In this document: positions 53,432 to 61,556 of the stretch, in pieces
How positions within the stretch are numbered: the first letter of the stretch is position 1
Layout of the letters: each line of letters begins with the position of its first letter
Assembly: GCF_017876405.1 (NCBI RefSeq)
Contig: NZ_JAGINW010000001.1
Span: 9,375,203-9,439,202, forward strand
Source: Kibdelosporangium banguiense
GTDB lineage: Bacteria; Actinomycetota; Actinomycetes; Mycobacteriales; Pseudonocardiaceae
Length of the DNA stretch: 64,000 nt
Direction: 5' to 3'
Made by a program: the position numbers and the translations under genes
Notes under the pieces: generated by a model
What the model was told of the DNA's origin: nothing
Databases searched by the model: none
What the model saw: the letters and a program-made list of their open reading frames with translations, nothing else

Positions 53432-54931
53432 ATGGCGCGCGTGATCATCGAGCCGGAACAGGGTAAGGCCGGTAGGCCACGGCAGGAGCACGCCCAGCCC
53501 GGCACGGACTCCGTCCCGCCACCGCCGCACACCGCCGGCACGCAGACCATGAGCCCGGCGCGAGTGCGCGCCGCGTTCGCCGTTCTGCTGCTGGCGATGC
53601 TGCTGGCCATGCTCGACAACACCGTCGTCGGCACGGCGATGCCGACGATCGTCGCCGAACTCGGGGGCCTGGCCCACCTGTCCTGGGTCGTCACGGCGTA
53701 CACCCTGACCACCGCCGCGTCGACGCCGATCTGGGGCAAGCTGGGCGACCTCTATGGGCGCAAAAACGTGCACCTGAGCGCGATCGCGCTCTTCACCGCG
53801 GCTTCCGTCGCGTGCGGGTTCGCCCAGGGCATGACGCAGCTGATCGTTTTCCGTGCGCTGCAAGGCCTGGGCGGCGGCGGCCTTGCGGTCGGCGCGCTCT
53901 CCCTGATCGGCGTGCTGGTGCCGCCCCGGGAACGCGGTCGCTACCAGGGCATGACGGCGAGCGTCATGGCAGTCGGGCAGATCGGCGGTCCCCTGGTCGG
54001 CGGCTGGGTCACCTCGCTATTGGGCTGGCGCTGGAACTTCTATCTGAACCTCCCCCTCGGTCTGCTGGTCCTCATCGCCACCGTGGTCGTCCTGGGCAAG
54101 TGCCCGACCCCTCGCCGCCGAGTCCATTTCGACTTCCGCGGCGCATTCCTGCTGACCACCACCATCACTGCCCTGCTGCTGCTCACCAGCTCCGTCGGCA
54201 ACACGCTCCTGCTCTCGGTCGTCACGTTCACCGCGTTCGCCGGGTTCGTGCTCGTCGAGCGGCGCAGCCCCGAACCCGTGCTGCCGCTGGGTTTGTTTGC
54301 CCACCGGAACATCGCGCTGACGACCGCGATCATCTTCGTGGTGGGCGTGGTCAGCTTCGGGGTGATCACCTTCGTGCCGCTGTTCCAGCAGAACGTGCAA
54401 GGCGTTTCGGCAGCCGATTCCGGCACGCTGTTGCTGCCGATGACCTTGGCCGTGGTCGTCGCGTCCCAACTGGCCGGGCGGCTGAGCAGCCGCACCGGCC
54501 GGTACCGGATCTTCCCGATCGCCGGCACCGGCTGCCTGACCGCCGGATGCGGCCTGCTCGCCACCCTGCAGGCCGGCAGCCCGGTCTGGTTCACCAGCGG
54601 CGCGCTGGTGCTCGTCGGATTCGGGCTCGGGCTGAGCACGCAGATGATGACACTGATCGCGCAGAACACCGTTCCCGTGGGAGAAATCGGCGTCGCCACC
54701 GCGAACACGACGATGTTCCGGACGATCGGCGGCGCGATCGGCACATCGGTGTTCGGTGCCCTGCTCGCCGGTGCGGCCCATCCCGGACGCACGACTGAGC
54801 AGGGGCTCGTGGCCGGGTTTTCCGTCATCTTCGCGATTGCCGCAGTGGTCAGCGGACTGGCGTTCGTGGCAGCTTGGTGGATCAAGCAGTCGCCGCTGCG
54901 CCAGGCCGTCGGGCCGGATGCCGAATCATGA
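53432..54931 (+). CDS. MFS drug exporter, DHA2 (EmrB/QacA, 14-helix) family
   Basis: The 499-residue membrane protein has about 14 hydrophobic segments. It carries motif C/D1-like LDNTVVGTAMPTI, motif A GKLGDLYGRK and motif C GPLVGGWVTS, typical of proton-driven DHA2 exporters. A 40-residue hydrophilic N-terminus precedes the first helix. AGGAG lies just before ATG 53432. As the last gene of a TetR-controlled operon it probably exports the compound sensed by the regulator. Confidence 0.9.
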   Translation: MARVIIEPEQGKAGRPRQEHAQPGTDSVPPPPHTAGTQTMSPARVRAAFAVLLLAMLLAMLDNTVVGTAMPTIVAELGGLAHLSWVVTAYTLTTAASTPIWGKLGDLYGRKNVHLSAIALFTAASVACGFAQGMTQLIVFRALQGLGGGGLAVGALSLIGVLVPPRERGRYQGMTASVMAVGQIGGPLVGGWVTSLLGWRWNFYLNLPLGLLVLIATVVVLGKCPTPRRRVHFDFRGAFLLTTTITALLLLTSSVGNTLLLSVVTFTAFAGFVLVERRSPEPVLPLGLFAHRNIALTTAIIFVVGVVSFGVITFVPLFQQNVQGVSAADSGTLLLPMTLAVVVASQLAGRLSSRTGRYRIFPIAGTGCLTAGCGLLATLQAGSPVWFTSGALVLVGFGLGLSTQMMTLIAQNTVPVGEIGVATANTTMFRTIGGAIGTSVFGALLAGAAHPGRTTEQGLVAGFSVIFAIAAVVSGLAFVAAWWIKQSPLRQAVGPDAES

Positions 54932-55042
54932 TCCGGCATCAGGAGAGTCCATATTAGACAGTCATGGTTCCGCTTCAGGACCGTCCGATTGGCGACTTCG
55001 CGCCATCAGCAGTCCCCAGACCGGGCCCGAAATCACGGTAAG

Positions 55043-55058
55043 TTCGTAAACTAACGAA
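55043..55058. promoter_or_regulatory. Inverted repeat TTCGT-N6-ACGAA before the LLM oxidoreductase
   Basis: A short perfect 5-bp inverted repeat in an AT-rich stretch 31 bp upstream of the start codon, in operator position. The HxlR-like gene downstream is a candidate regulator. Confidence 0.45.
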
Positions 55059-55088
55059 TCAATGTGTTCCCACAGGAGGACTCGTCTT

Positions 55089-55940
55089 ATGAAGATCGGC
55101 ATCGGGCTGCCCAACCAGGTGCGCGACGTCCGGCCACAGGTCATTCCCGAATGGGCGGCGCGCGCCGAGGATGCCGGTTTCTCGACACTCGGCACCGTCG
55201 GCCGGATGGCCTACCCCGGCGTGATGGACACCGTCGCGCTGGCAGCCGCCGCGGGCGCCACGAAGAGCATCGGGCTGATCAGCAACATCCTGATCGCAAC
55301 GGCGTGGCCGGCCACCTTGCTGGCCAAGGAGATCGCGGCCATCGACGGGGTCTCCGGCGGACGGCTGACGCTGGGGATCGGTGTGGGCCTGCGTTCCGAC
55401 GACTTCGTGGTCGACGGGCTGGGCACTGCGGGGCGTGGCCACCGGATGGACGCCGCCCTTGAGACCTACCGCGATGTCTGGAACGGCGCGCCGGTCGGCG
55501 GAGGCGACAATCCCGCCGTGACTCCGGACACTCGCCAGGTTCCCTTGCTGTTCGGCGGCATGTCCCCGGCTGCCTACGCCCGGATGGCCCGATGGGGACA
55601 GGGCTACATCGCCGGCTCCGTCCCGGCCGCCATGGCCGGTCAGTTCTTCGACGCCGCTCGAGCCGCATGGCAGCAAGAGGGTCGCGATGGCGCACCGCGG
55701 CTGGTGGCCATCGCGTACTTCGCATTGACCGACCCGGACACCGGACGCCGCAAGGTGGGCGACTACTACGCCAATACCGGCGAATTCACCGAGATGGTCG
55801 TCAATTCCATGAGTGCCACGCCGGACGAGGTACGCAGCACCGTGAAAGCGTTCCACGACCTCGGTGTCGACGAACTCGTTCTCAACCCGACCACCGACGA
55901 ACTCGACGACATCGGCAGGCTCGCCGACATCGTGCTCTGA
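55089..55940 (+). CDS. LLM-class flavin-dependent oxidoreductase
   Basis: The 283-residue protein shows the luciferase-like TIM barrel start MKIGIGLPNQVRDV, the cofactor-site block SGGRLTLGIGVGLRSDDF and TRQVPLLFGGMSPAA. Such enzymes use F420 or FMN to oxidise or reduce small substrates. AGGAGG precedes ATG 55089 by nine bases. It is followed by a strong terminator and an HxlR-like gene. Confidence 0.88.
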   Translation: MKIGIGLPNQVRDVRPQVIPEWAARAEDAGFSTLGTVGRMAYPGVMDTVALAAAAGATKSIGLISNILIATAWPATLLAKEIAAIDGVSGGRLTLGIGVGLRSDDFVVDGLGTAGRGHRMDAALETYRDVWNGAPVGGGDNPAVTPDTRQVPLLFGGMSPAAYARMARWGQGYIAGSVPAAMAGQFFDAARAAWQQEGRDGAPRLVAIAYFALTDPDTGRRKVGDYYANTGEFTEMVVNSMSATPDEVRSTVKAFHDLGVDELVLNPTTDELDDIGRLADIVL

Positions 55941-55947
55941 CCCCGCC

Positions 55948-55979
55948 GTGGTGGCGTCGTGGATCCACGACGCCACCAC
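55948..55979. terminator. Perfect 32-bp palindromic terminator after the LLM gene
   Basis: GTGGTGGCGTCGTGGA (55948-55963) is followed directly by its full reverse complement (55964-55979), centred on GGATCC, starting 8 nt after the stop. Confidence 0.8.
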
Positions 55980-56040
55980 CCGGCCATCAAGATCACGCGG
56001 CTCAGGCGTCTGGCAACGCCTGCACCGCAAGGAGACGGTC

Positions 56041-56358
56041 GTGCAGCCGACTGACAAGCGAGGGTATGTCCGCGTCCTCGGCGGCTGTGCCGAAGATGCG
56101 GAAGTCCGGCGCATTGAAGGCGTCTCGCAGAAGATGCTCACCCAGACTCTCCGCGGGCTCGAACGGGACGGGCTCGTACACCGCACCGTCTACCCCGAAG
56201 TCCCGATCCGCGTCGAGTACACACTCACCGACGCGGGCCGCACCCTGCGCGAACCACTGCGCGCACTACAGGAATGGTCGATCGAGCACGTCGGCGACGT
56301 GTCAGCGTCGCAGAAAGCCTACGACCAAGCGAACCGGCCTGCTCCTGACGACGAGTAA
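56041..56358 (+). CDS. HxlR-type winged-helix regulator, N-terminally shortened
   Basis: From GTG 56041 (AAGGAG six bases before) the 105-residue protein carries the HxlR recognition helix and wing (RRIEGVSQKMLTQTLRGLER, DGLVHRTVYPEVP, VEYTLTDAGR). The usual first 30-40 residues (the conserved Cys and the G-x-W-x-x-x-I helix, then R-F-x-E-L) are absent; instead VRVLGGCAEDAEV joins directly to RRIEG. The protein may be a deletion derivative unable to dimerise normally. It follows the LLM oxidoreductase, a common HxlR partner. Confidence 0.6.
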   Translation: MQPTDKRGYVRVLGGCAEDAEVRRIEGVSQKMLTQTLRGLERDGLVHRTVYPEVPIRVEYTLTDAGRTLREPLRALQEWSIEHVGDVSASQKAYDQANRPAPDDE

Positions 56359-56372
56359 CGCGGTCCGCCAGG

Positions 56373-57401
56373 TCAGTACGGCCAGCCGGGGACGTTCAGA
56401 CGGATGCTGTACAGGCCGAAGTTTCCGGTGTTGCCGCCGGTGGACGCGGTTCCCGATGTGATGTAGAGGGTGGTCCGGTCGGGACCGCCGAAGGCCACGT
56501 TGGTGGTGTGGCGGCCGGCCGAAATCGTGCCGAGCTGCCGGCCTGATGGGGAGAACACGTAGACCTTCCCATCATCGTATGTGGCCTGGTACAGGTTTCC
56601 GGCACAGTCGACCGTGCCACCGTCGGTACCGTTGAGTGACGCGAAATCGCTGCGGGGTCCGGTACTGCCGTCCGCGTTGACGGGGTACTTGTAGATCTTG
56701 CCTGTCGCGTTGCCACCGACGTAGAGGGTCCTGCCGTCCGGGGAGAGCTCGATTCCGTTCGGCTGACGGATTGTGTCGTCGATCAGCGTGACAACACCGT
56801 TGGTGACGCGGAAGACGCCGGTTTTGCCGGACATCTGGTCCGGCCGGTTCGCGCGCTGGAAATTCGGATCGGTGAAGTAGGCCGTTCCGTTCGCTGCCGT
56901 GGTGACATCGTTGGGAGAGTTGAACATTCGCCCTTGGTAGGTCGCCGCGATCGTCGCTCGTTGCCTGGTGGCCAGGTTGTACGAGGACAGGCTGCGTTGG
57001 TCGTGGGTCGCCGCGACGACGGATGTGCCGTCACGGCTGATCGCCAGGCCGTTGCTGCCCGCGTTCTTGATGAACGTGGTGAACGTGCCCGTCGCGGGTG
57101 TGTACCGCAGGATGTCCGAAGGCTGGACGTTCTGCGGGCCGGCGCCGTCGTACATGTTGCTCAGCAACAGGGTTTGCGTCGCCGCGTCCCAGGTCGGGCC
57201 CTCCAGGAAGTTGAACCTGTCCTTGATCTTGGTCGCGGTCAGGTTCGGGGAGGGCAGCGGATTGCCGAACGGTCCCCCGGGGCACGGCCCCTCGGGTGCC
57301 GCCGCCGAGGCGCCGGTCCCGCCCAAAACGGTCACACTCAAAGCGGTCATGGCCAGGATTGTCGTGGCCACGATCGTTCGTTGCTTTGCCCGAATGCTCA
57401 T
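56373..57401 (-). CDS. Secreted SMP-30/gluconolactonase-like beta-propeller
   Basis: The 342-residue product has a signal peptide (ILAMTALSVTVLGGTG, cleavage near ASA-AA). The remainder is a six-bladed propeller of the SMP-30/gluconolaconase/LRE type (NFLEGPTWDAATQTLLLSN with the metal Glu, NAGSNGLAISRDG, FNSPNDV, RQPNGIELSPDGRTLYV). Family members hydrolyse sugar lactones with a divalent metal. A secreted lactonase could act on lactones released by secreted sugar oxidation. Confidence 0.82.
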   Translation of the reverse strand: MSIRAKQRTIVATTILAMTALSVTVLGGTGASAAAPEGPCPGGPFGNPLPSPNLTATKIKDRFNFLEGPTWDAATQTLLLSNMYDGAGPQNVQPSDILRYTPATGTFTTFIKNAGSNGLAISRDGTSVVAATHDQRSLSSYNLATRQRATIAATYQGRMFNSPNDVTTAANGTAYFTDPNFQRANRPDQMSGKTGVFRVTNGVVTLIDDTIRQPNGIELSPDGRTLYVGGNATGKIYKYPVNADGSTGPRSDFASLNGTDGGTVDCAGNLYQATYDDGKVYVFSPSGRQLGTISAGRHTTNVAFGGPDRTTLYITSGTASTGGNTGNFGLYSIRLNVPGWPY

Positions 57402-57466
57402 GCCGGGTGCCGTCCTCTTCTGGTTGGCCGGAGGCGTGCGACCATCAGCCGGTGGTCATCAGGTGT

Positions 57467-58612
57467 TCAGGAGCAGCCGATCCGCGACGCCGCCAGCACG
57501 ATGTCGTCGAACCAGAGCGTGTCGTCACCGTTTCCGTAACTTTCCCAGCCGATCCGGAAGTTCGCCGGAGCAGGCCGCCACCCGCCGCGGCGGAGCCACT
57601 GCGCGTCCACGTCCGGCGTGGGCGTGCCGTCCGCACGCAGGCCCGGCACTTCGTTGCCGTTGGCCCAGGTCCGCAGCTCGGAGCCGGTGATCCCGAACTC
57701 CACACAGGTCCACTGGTTCACCGCCAGCGGAACGCTCTGGGCGACCCCGGCCGGGCTCTGTTCGGGCAGCGTGGCGTCGTCGGATTCACGGTTCCATTGC
57801 AGGGCACGGTTTTGTCCGCCCATGCGCAGATCCTTGCCGCCGTCGGCAGTGTCCTTCATGGCCAAGAAGGTCACGTGCGCCTCCGGCAGCGCAGTGGTGT
57901 GCCGGACGTAGAACCGCCCATACAGGCCGGATGTCGTTATCCCCCTTGATGTTGCGAGGAACACGTGGTTGCAGTAGCCGGCCCGGCCGTCGACCCGGAC
58001 CGACTTGCTGCCGCTGTGCGCGACCGAGTTGTCGACGGTCGCGGTGCCGGTTCCCTGGCAGTTCGGGAACTGCAGTGACCAGTCTCCGGCAGGCGTGGGC
58101 CCGGTCTGGTTTTCGAAGCCGTCACAGAACGCCCCACTTGGACAGCCCGCAGGCGGCGGTGGTGGAGGCGGTGGGGGTGGAGGAGGCGGAGGCGGGCTGG
58201 TGTCGTTGCAGCGCACACCGTTGAGGGTGAAATCCGTGGGCGCGTCGTTGCTGCCTTGGAACGTCGCCTGGAATCCGAACTGGACGGAAGCACCGGTGGC
58301 GATACTGCCGTTGAACGCCTGGTTGCGCGCGGTCACGGCTTTGCCGGACTGGGTGACGTCGGCGCTCCAACTGGAGGTGACGCGTTGGTTGCCCGCGTAG
58401 GTCCACGCCAATGTCCAGCCGTTGACCGGAGCTGCGTTGTTGGTCACCGTCACCTGACCGACGAAGCCGTTGTTCCACTGGTCAACGCGGTAGCCCACCA
58501 CGCACGAAGGCGCGTTGACTGCATATCCGGAGACGGGGTTCACGATCAACGCCGCTGCTACCGCGGTTGCCAACGCGGTCACGGTCAAGGCACCGCTCGT
58601 TCTCCGGCGCAT
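57467..58612 (-). CDS. Secreted CBM2 protein with Cip1-like (glucuronan-lyase-type) C-terminal domain
   Basis: The 381-residue product has a signal peptide (ALTVTALATAVAAALIV), a CBM2 at about 33-138 (VVGYRVDQWNNGFVGQVTVT, NGWTLAWTYAGNQ), a linker of about 15 prolines, then a 225-residue beta-sandwich (GFENQ-x-G, GTATVDNSVAHSGSKSVRVD, HVTFLAMKD, LWFDDIVLA). This layout and sequence recall Cip1 of cellulolytic fungi and actinomycetes, a jelly-roll protein reported as a glucuronan lyase; I regard that as probable. AGGAG precedes ATG 58612. A CebR box 36 bp upstream puts it under cellulose control. Confidence 0.75.
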   Translation of the reverse strand: MRRRTSGALTVTALATAVAAALIVNPVSGYAVNAPSCVVGYRVDQWNNGFVGQVTVTNNAAPVNGWTLAWTYAGNQRVTSSWSADVTQSGKAVTARNQAFNGSIATGASVQFGFQATFQGSNDAPTDFTLNGVRCNDTSPPPPPPPPPPPPPPPAGCPSGAFCDGFENQTGPTPAGDWSLQFPNCQGTGTATVDNSVAHSGSKSVRVDGRAGYCNHVFLATSRGITTSGLYGRFYVRHTTALPEAHVTFLAMKDTADGGKDLRMGGQNRALQWNRESDDATLPEQSPAGVAQSVPLAVNQWTCVEFGITGSELRTWANGNEVPGLRADGTPTPDVDAQWLRRGGWRPAPANFRIGWESYGNGDDTLWFDDIVLAASRIGCS

Positions 58613-58647
58613 CTGCTCTCCTGTGGGCTGGGCGACGTTGCCAGTTC

Positions 58648-58661
58648 TGGGAGCGCTCCCA
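58648..58661. promoter_or_regulatory. CebR box TGGGAGCGCTCCCA upstream of the CBM2-Cip1-like gene
   Basis: A perfect 14-bp palindrome (extendable to CTGGGAGCGCTCCCAG, 58647-58662) identical to the site at 23383-23396 before the GH9 gene. It lies 36 bp from the start codon. Confidence 0.85.
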
Positions 58662-58750
58662 GTGCAGACTGTAACCGTGCCGATACCGTTTGGCAATGAT
58701 TCGGAATCCGCACCGCCTCCGGCAACCGGCTGCCGACGTAGGGTGGCGTC

Positions 58751-59515
58751 GTGACAGTCACAGTGGCGGTGCTGGGCTTGGGCGAAGCGGGCGGCGCGAT
58801 CGCCCGTGATCTGCTTGCGGCCGGAGCGGTGGTCCGTGCCTACGATCCCGCAGTTGCCGCACCGGCCGGAATGGTGCCCGCGGCAAGCGAAGCCGACGCC
58901 GTGACCGGAGCCGGCCTCACGCTGAGCGTCAACAGCGCGAAGTCGTCCATCGACGCTCTGCGAGCCGGTATCGCCGCCTGTCAAGGCGTCTGGGCTGATC
59001 TGAACACAGCGTCGCCGGGCACGAAACGGCAGCTCGCCGAAATCGCGGCGGACAAGGCTGTCGCGTTCGCGGATGTGGCCATCATGGCGCCGGTCCCAGG
59101 CCGAGGCCTGCGTACGCCGATGCTGGCCAGCGGCCCGGCAGCCGCCCAAGTGGCGGAAATCCTGAACCCGCTGGGCGCTTCGGTCGACACGATGGCCGGA
59201 CCGGCCGGGCTGGCCGCCGAACGCAAGCTGCTGCGCAGTGTGTTCTTCAAAGGACTCGCGGCAGCCGTCGTCGAGGCGCTGGAAGCAGCCCGGGCCGCCG
59301 GATGCGAGCAATGGCTGCGCGACAACGTCGCCGAGGAACTGGCCCGGGCCGATGAGTCAACTGTGGACAGACTGGTCACGGGAACCCGTCAGCACGCGGT
59401 CCGCCGCGCCGACGAGATGTCCGCCGCGACGGACATGCTCGCCGAACTGGGCGTCGAGCCGGCCATCGCGGCGGCGACTCGTGACTTCCTGACCAGAATC
59501 GCGAACAGCGTTTGA
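58751..59515 (+). CDS. NAD(P)-dependent 6-phosphogluconate-dehydrogenase-like oxidoreductase (DUF1932 type)
   Basis: The 254-residue protein starts with a Rossmann motif VAVLGLGEAGGAIARDLL. The middle resembles beta-hydroxyacid dehydrogenases (VWADLNTASPGTKRQL), and a helical C-terminal domain (GLAAERKLLRSVFFKGLAAA, keeping a catalytic-type Lys) matches the DUF1932 group. The start is GTG 58751. It converges with the ring-cleavage operon (7 nt between stops). Such genes are found beside aromatic-degradation genes and may reduce or oxidise a pathway intermediate, but the substrate is unknown. Confidence 0.8.
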   Translation: MTVTVAVLGLGEAGGAIARDLLAAGAVVRAYDPAVAAPAGMVPAASEADAVTGAGLTLSVNSAKSSIDALRAGIAACQGVWADLNTASPGTKRQLAEIAADKAVAFADVAIMAPVPGRGLRTPMLASGPAAAQVAEILNPLGASVDTMAGPAGLAAERKLLRSVFFKGLAAAVVEALEAARAAGCEQWLRDNVAEELARADESTVDRLVTGTRQHAVRRADEMSAATDMLAELGVEPAIAAATRDFLTRIANSV

Positions 59516-59522
59516 CGCTTGC

Positions 59523-60479
59523 TCACCGCTCGCCGACCGGTGGAGTGCCGTGCGTGTGGAAGGTCTCGATGGTCTTCAGGCCCCATGCCTGTCCTTTGGC
59601 GCGCTCGGCTTCGGTCCAGGTGAGCGGCTGCCAGTCCGGGGCGAAGATCAGGCGGGCGGTGGGGTTGCACAGCTCGATCCGGTTTCCGCCCGGTTCGTAG
59701 ACGTACAGGAAGAACGTTTGCTGGATCGCGTGTTTGTGTGGTCCGGTTTCGATGAACACGCCGTGGTCGAGGGCGATGTCGGCGGCGCGCAGGATGTCCT
59801 CGCGGGTGTCGGTGGCGAAGGCGATGTGGTGCAGCCGGCCGCTGGAGTGGGTCCAGTCGTTGGTGTAGACGAGGTCATAGGACTTCTGTGCGAAGTGCGT
59901 CCACTGTCCCGAGATCACACCTGTGTCGAGCATGATCTGTTCGGTGACTCGCCCGCCGAGGACGTCGCAGATGAACTGGCCGTTGGTGGCCGCGTCCGCT
60001 GCCAGGTAGTTGACGTGGTCGAGACGGCGGACGCACACTCCGCGCGCCGGATACGCCTGAGCCTGGTTCTTCAGCGCCGGGCGCAGTTGTTCAGGTGGTT
60101 GGTACCACTCGCTTTCCCAGTACAGCTCCATCTCGTGCCCGTCCGGGTCGCGGAAGACATACGCCGGGCCGATGCCGGGATCGCCGTCGGTCCAGCCGAT
60201 GCCCAGGCCGCGCTCCTCGATCGCGGCCACGCGTCTGTTCAACGCTTCCGCGCTCGCGGCACGCATTCCGGTGCGGCCGACACCGGAGGTCGCCGACGCG
60301 GTGAGTTTGAGGCTGTGGTGCTCGTAGTCGTCCCACGTGCGCAGGTAGACCGAGTCGCCGTCGGAGCCGTTCTCGGTCAGTCCCAGTACGCGGACGAAGA
60401 AATCCAGGCTCTGTTCCGGTTCTGGCGTGAGCAGTTCGACGTGACCGACGTGCGCGATCTCGTGGCGAAGTGCGGGCAT
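59523..60479 (-). CDS. Type I (VOC-fold) extradiol ring-cleavage dioxygenase
   Basis: The 318-residue protein contains two VOC modules. Metal ligands are likely His155 (RRLDHVNYL), His217/218 (GRLHHIAFAT) and Glu269 (GNRIELCN), matching the 2-His-1-carboxylate Fe(II) site of XylE-type catechol 2,3-dioxygenases; His250 corresponds to the catalytic His region. It cleaves a catechol ring next to one hydroxyl. AAGGAGG precedes ATG 60479. It is the last gene of an operon encoding 4-oxalomesaconate-type lower-pathway enzymes, so the substrate is probably gallate, protocatechuate or a methylated relative. Confidence 0.88.
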   Translation of the reverse strand: MPALRHEIAHVGHVELLTPEPEQSLDFFVRVLGLTENGSDGDSVYLRTWDDYEHHSLKLTASATSGVGRTGMRAASAEALNRRVAAIEERGLGIGWTDGDPGIGPAYVFRDPDGHEMELYWESEWYQPPEQLRPALKNQAQAYPARGVCVRRLDHVNYLAADAATNGQFICDVLGGRVTEQIMLDTGVISGQWTHFAQKSYDLVYTNDWTHSSGRLHHIAFATDTREDILRAADIALDHGVFIETGPHKHAIQQTFFLYVYEPGGNRIELCNPTARLIFAPDWQPLTWTEAERAKGQAWGLKTIETFHTHGTPPVGER

Positions 60480-60491
60480 CGCCGCCTCCTT

Positions 60492-61556
60492 TCAGGAACG
60501 GGGAAAGACGGTGCCGTCGAAGAGTTTCCTGGCCGTGCGTATCACGGTCGACCGTCGCACCCTGGGCGGCACGGAGTCGTCGAGGTCCACAGCCACAGCG
60601 AGTTTCCCGGTGGGGTGCTCGATCTCGACGGGCTCGCCCGCCGCGGGCGGGACGACGAGCTCGCTGCCCACCGCGCCGGGCAGCAACAACGCGGTCACCA
60701 CGCTGACGCCTCCCAGCACTCCTATCGACGGGTGCGGCCGCACCGGGATGAAGGTCCTCGTGCAGATCGCGCCTTCGTCGCGTGGGGCTGCGACCAGGGT
60801 GGTCTTGGGTACGGAGGTGCCCGTGACGTCACCAAGCCCCATGCGTGCACCGGCTTTCGTGCGTAGCGACTGGATCCGGTCGGTGAGTCCGGTGTCGGAC
60901 GCCAGTTCTTCGGCGGACTCGTAGCCGGTGATCCCGAAGTCGGTCGCCCGGGCGACGACAACGGGCATTCCATTGTCGACACACGTGACCGGGACACCGT
61001 CGATCTCCTCACGCAGGTTGCCGGTGGGCAGCAGGCTGCCGCACACGGACCCTTCGGTCTCGGTGAAATCCAGTTCGACCGGGGCGGCTGTGCCAGGCAC
61101 ACCGGAGATGGCCGTGGTGCCGGCGTAGTTCACCGCGCCTTGGGGCGTCGGGAAAGTCGAGACGGCGATCGTGCCGGTGTTGACCAGCCTGATGCGGACC
61201 GTGGTGCGATGGGCCGAGGCGGGCACCAGGCCACGCTCGACAGCGAACTGCCCGACACCGGCCAGCAGGTTGCCACAGGTCTGCTTGCCGGAGACGGTCG
61301 GTTCGCCGACCCCCAGCTGCAGGAACAGGTAGTCCACGTCGCGGTCGGATTCGCCTGCCGGCGACACGATCGCCACCTTGCTGGTGACCGGATGCGCCCC
61401 GCCGAGTCCGTCGATCTGGCTGGGATCAGGTGTGCCCATGATCCGCAGCAGCAGGTCGTCGCGAGCGTCCGGGTCGCTGGGCAGGTCGCCGGCGAGGAAG
61501 TAGGCGCCCTTGGATGTTCCGCCACGCATCAGCATGCAGCTCAGCCCGGCGCTCAC
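60492..61556 (-). CDS. PrpF-family isomerase, probably 4-oxalomesaconate tautomerase (GalD/LigU-like)
   Basis: The 354-residue protein opens with the family hallmark CMLMRGGTSKGAYF and has GKQTCGNLLAGVG with the active-site Cys, typical of the diaminopimelate-epimerase-fold PrpF enzymes. GalD and LigU of this family interconvert 4-oxalomesaconate tautomers. The start is set at GTG 61556, which overlaps the upstream stop in GTGA and has GGAGG five bases before; an in-frame GTG 12 nt earlier is less likely. Confidence 0.85.
   Translation of the reverse strand: MSAGLSCMLMRGGTSKGAYFLAGDLPSDPDARDDLLLRIMGTPDPSQIDGLGGAHPVTSKVAIVSPAGESDRDVDYLFLQLGVGEPTVSGKQTCGNLLAGVGQFAVERGLVPASAHRTTVRIRLVNTGTIAVSTFPTPQGAVNYAGTTAISGVPGTAAPVELDFTETEGSVCGSLLPTGNLREEIDGVPVTCVDNGMPVVVARATDFGITGYESAEELASDTGLTDRIQSLRTKAGARMGLGDVTGTSVPKTTLVAAPRDEGAICTRTFIPVRPHPSIGVLGGVSVVTALLLPGAVGSELVVPPAAGEPVEIEHPTGKLAVAVDLDDSVPPRVRRSTVIRTARKLFDGTVFPRS

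Noticed and set aside
52130..53863. 577-codon minus-strand open frame opposite cupin, hydrolase and MFS genes
   Set aside because: Three well-defined plus-strand genes cover the interval; the frame runs through their intergenic gaps and has no start signal.
58145..58195. Low-complexity GGC/GGT-rich tract that looks like a tandem repeat
   Set aside because: It encodes the polyproline linker between CBM2 and the Cip1-like domain on the minus strand; no non-coding repeat is needed.
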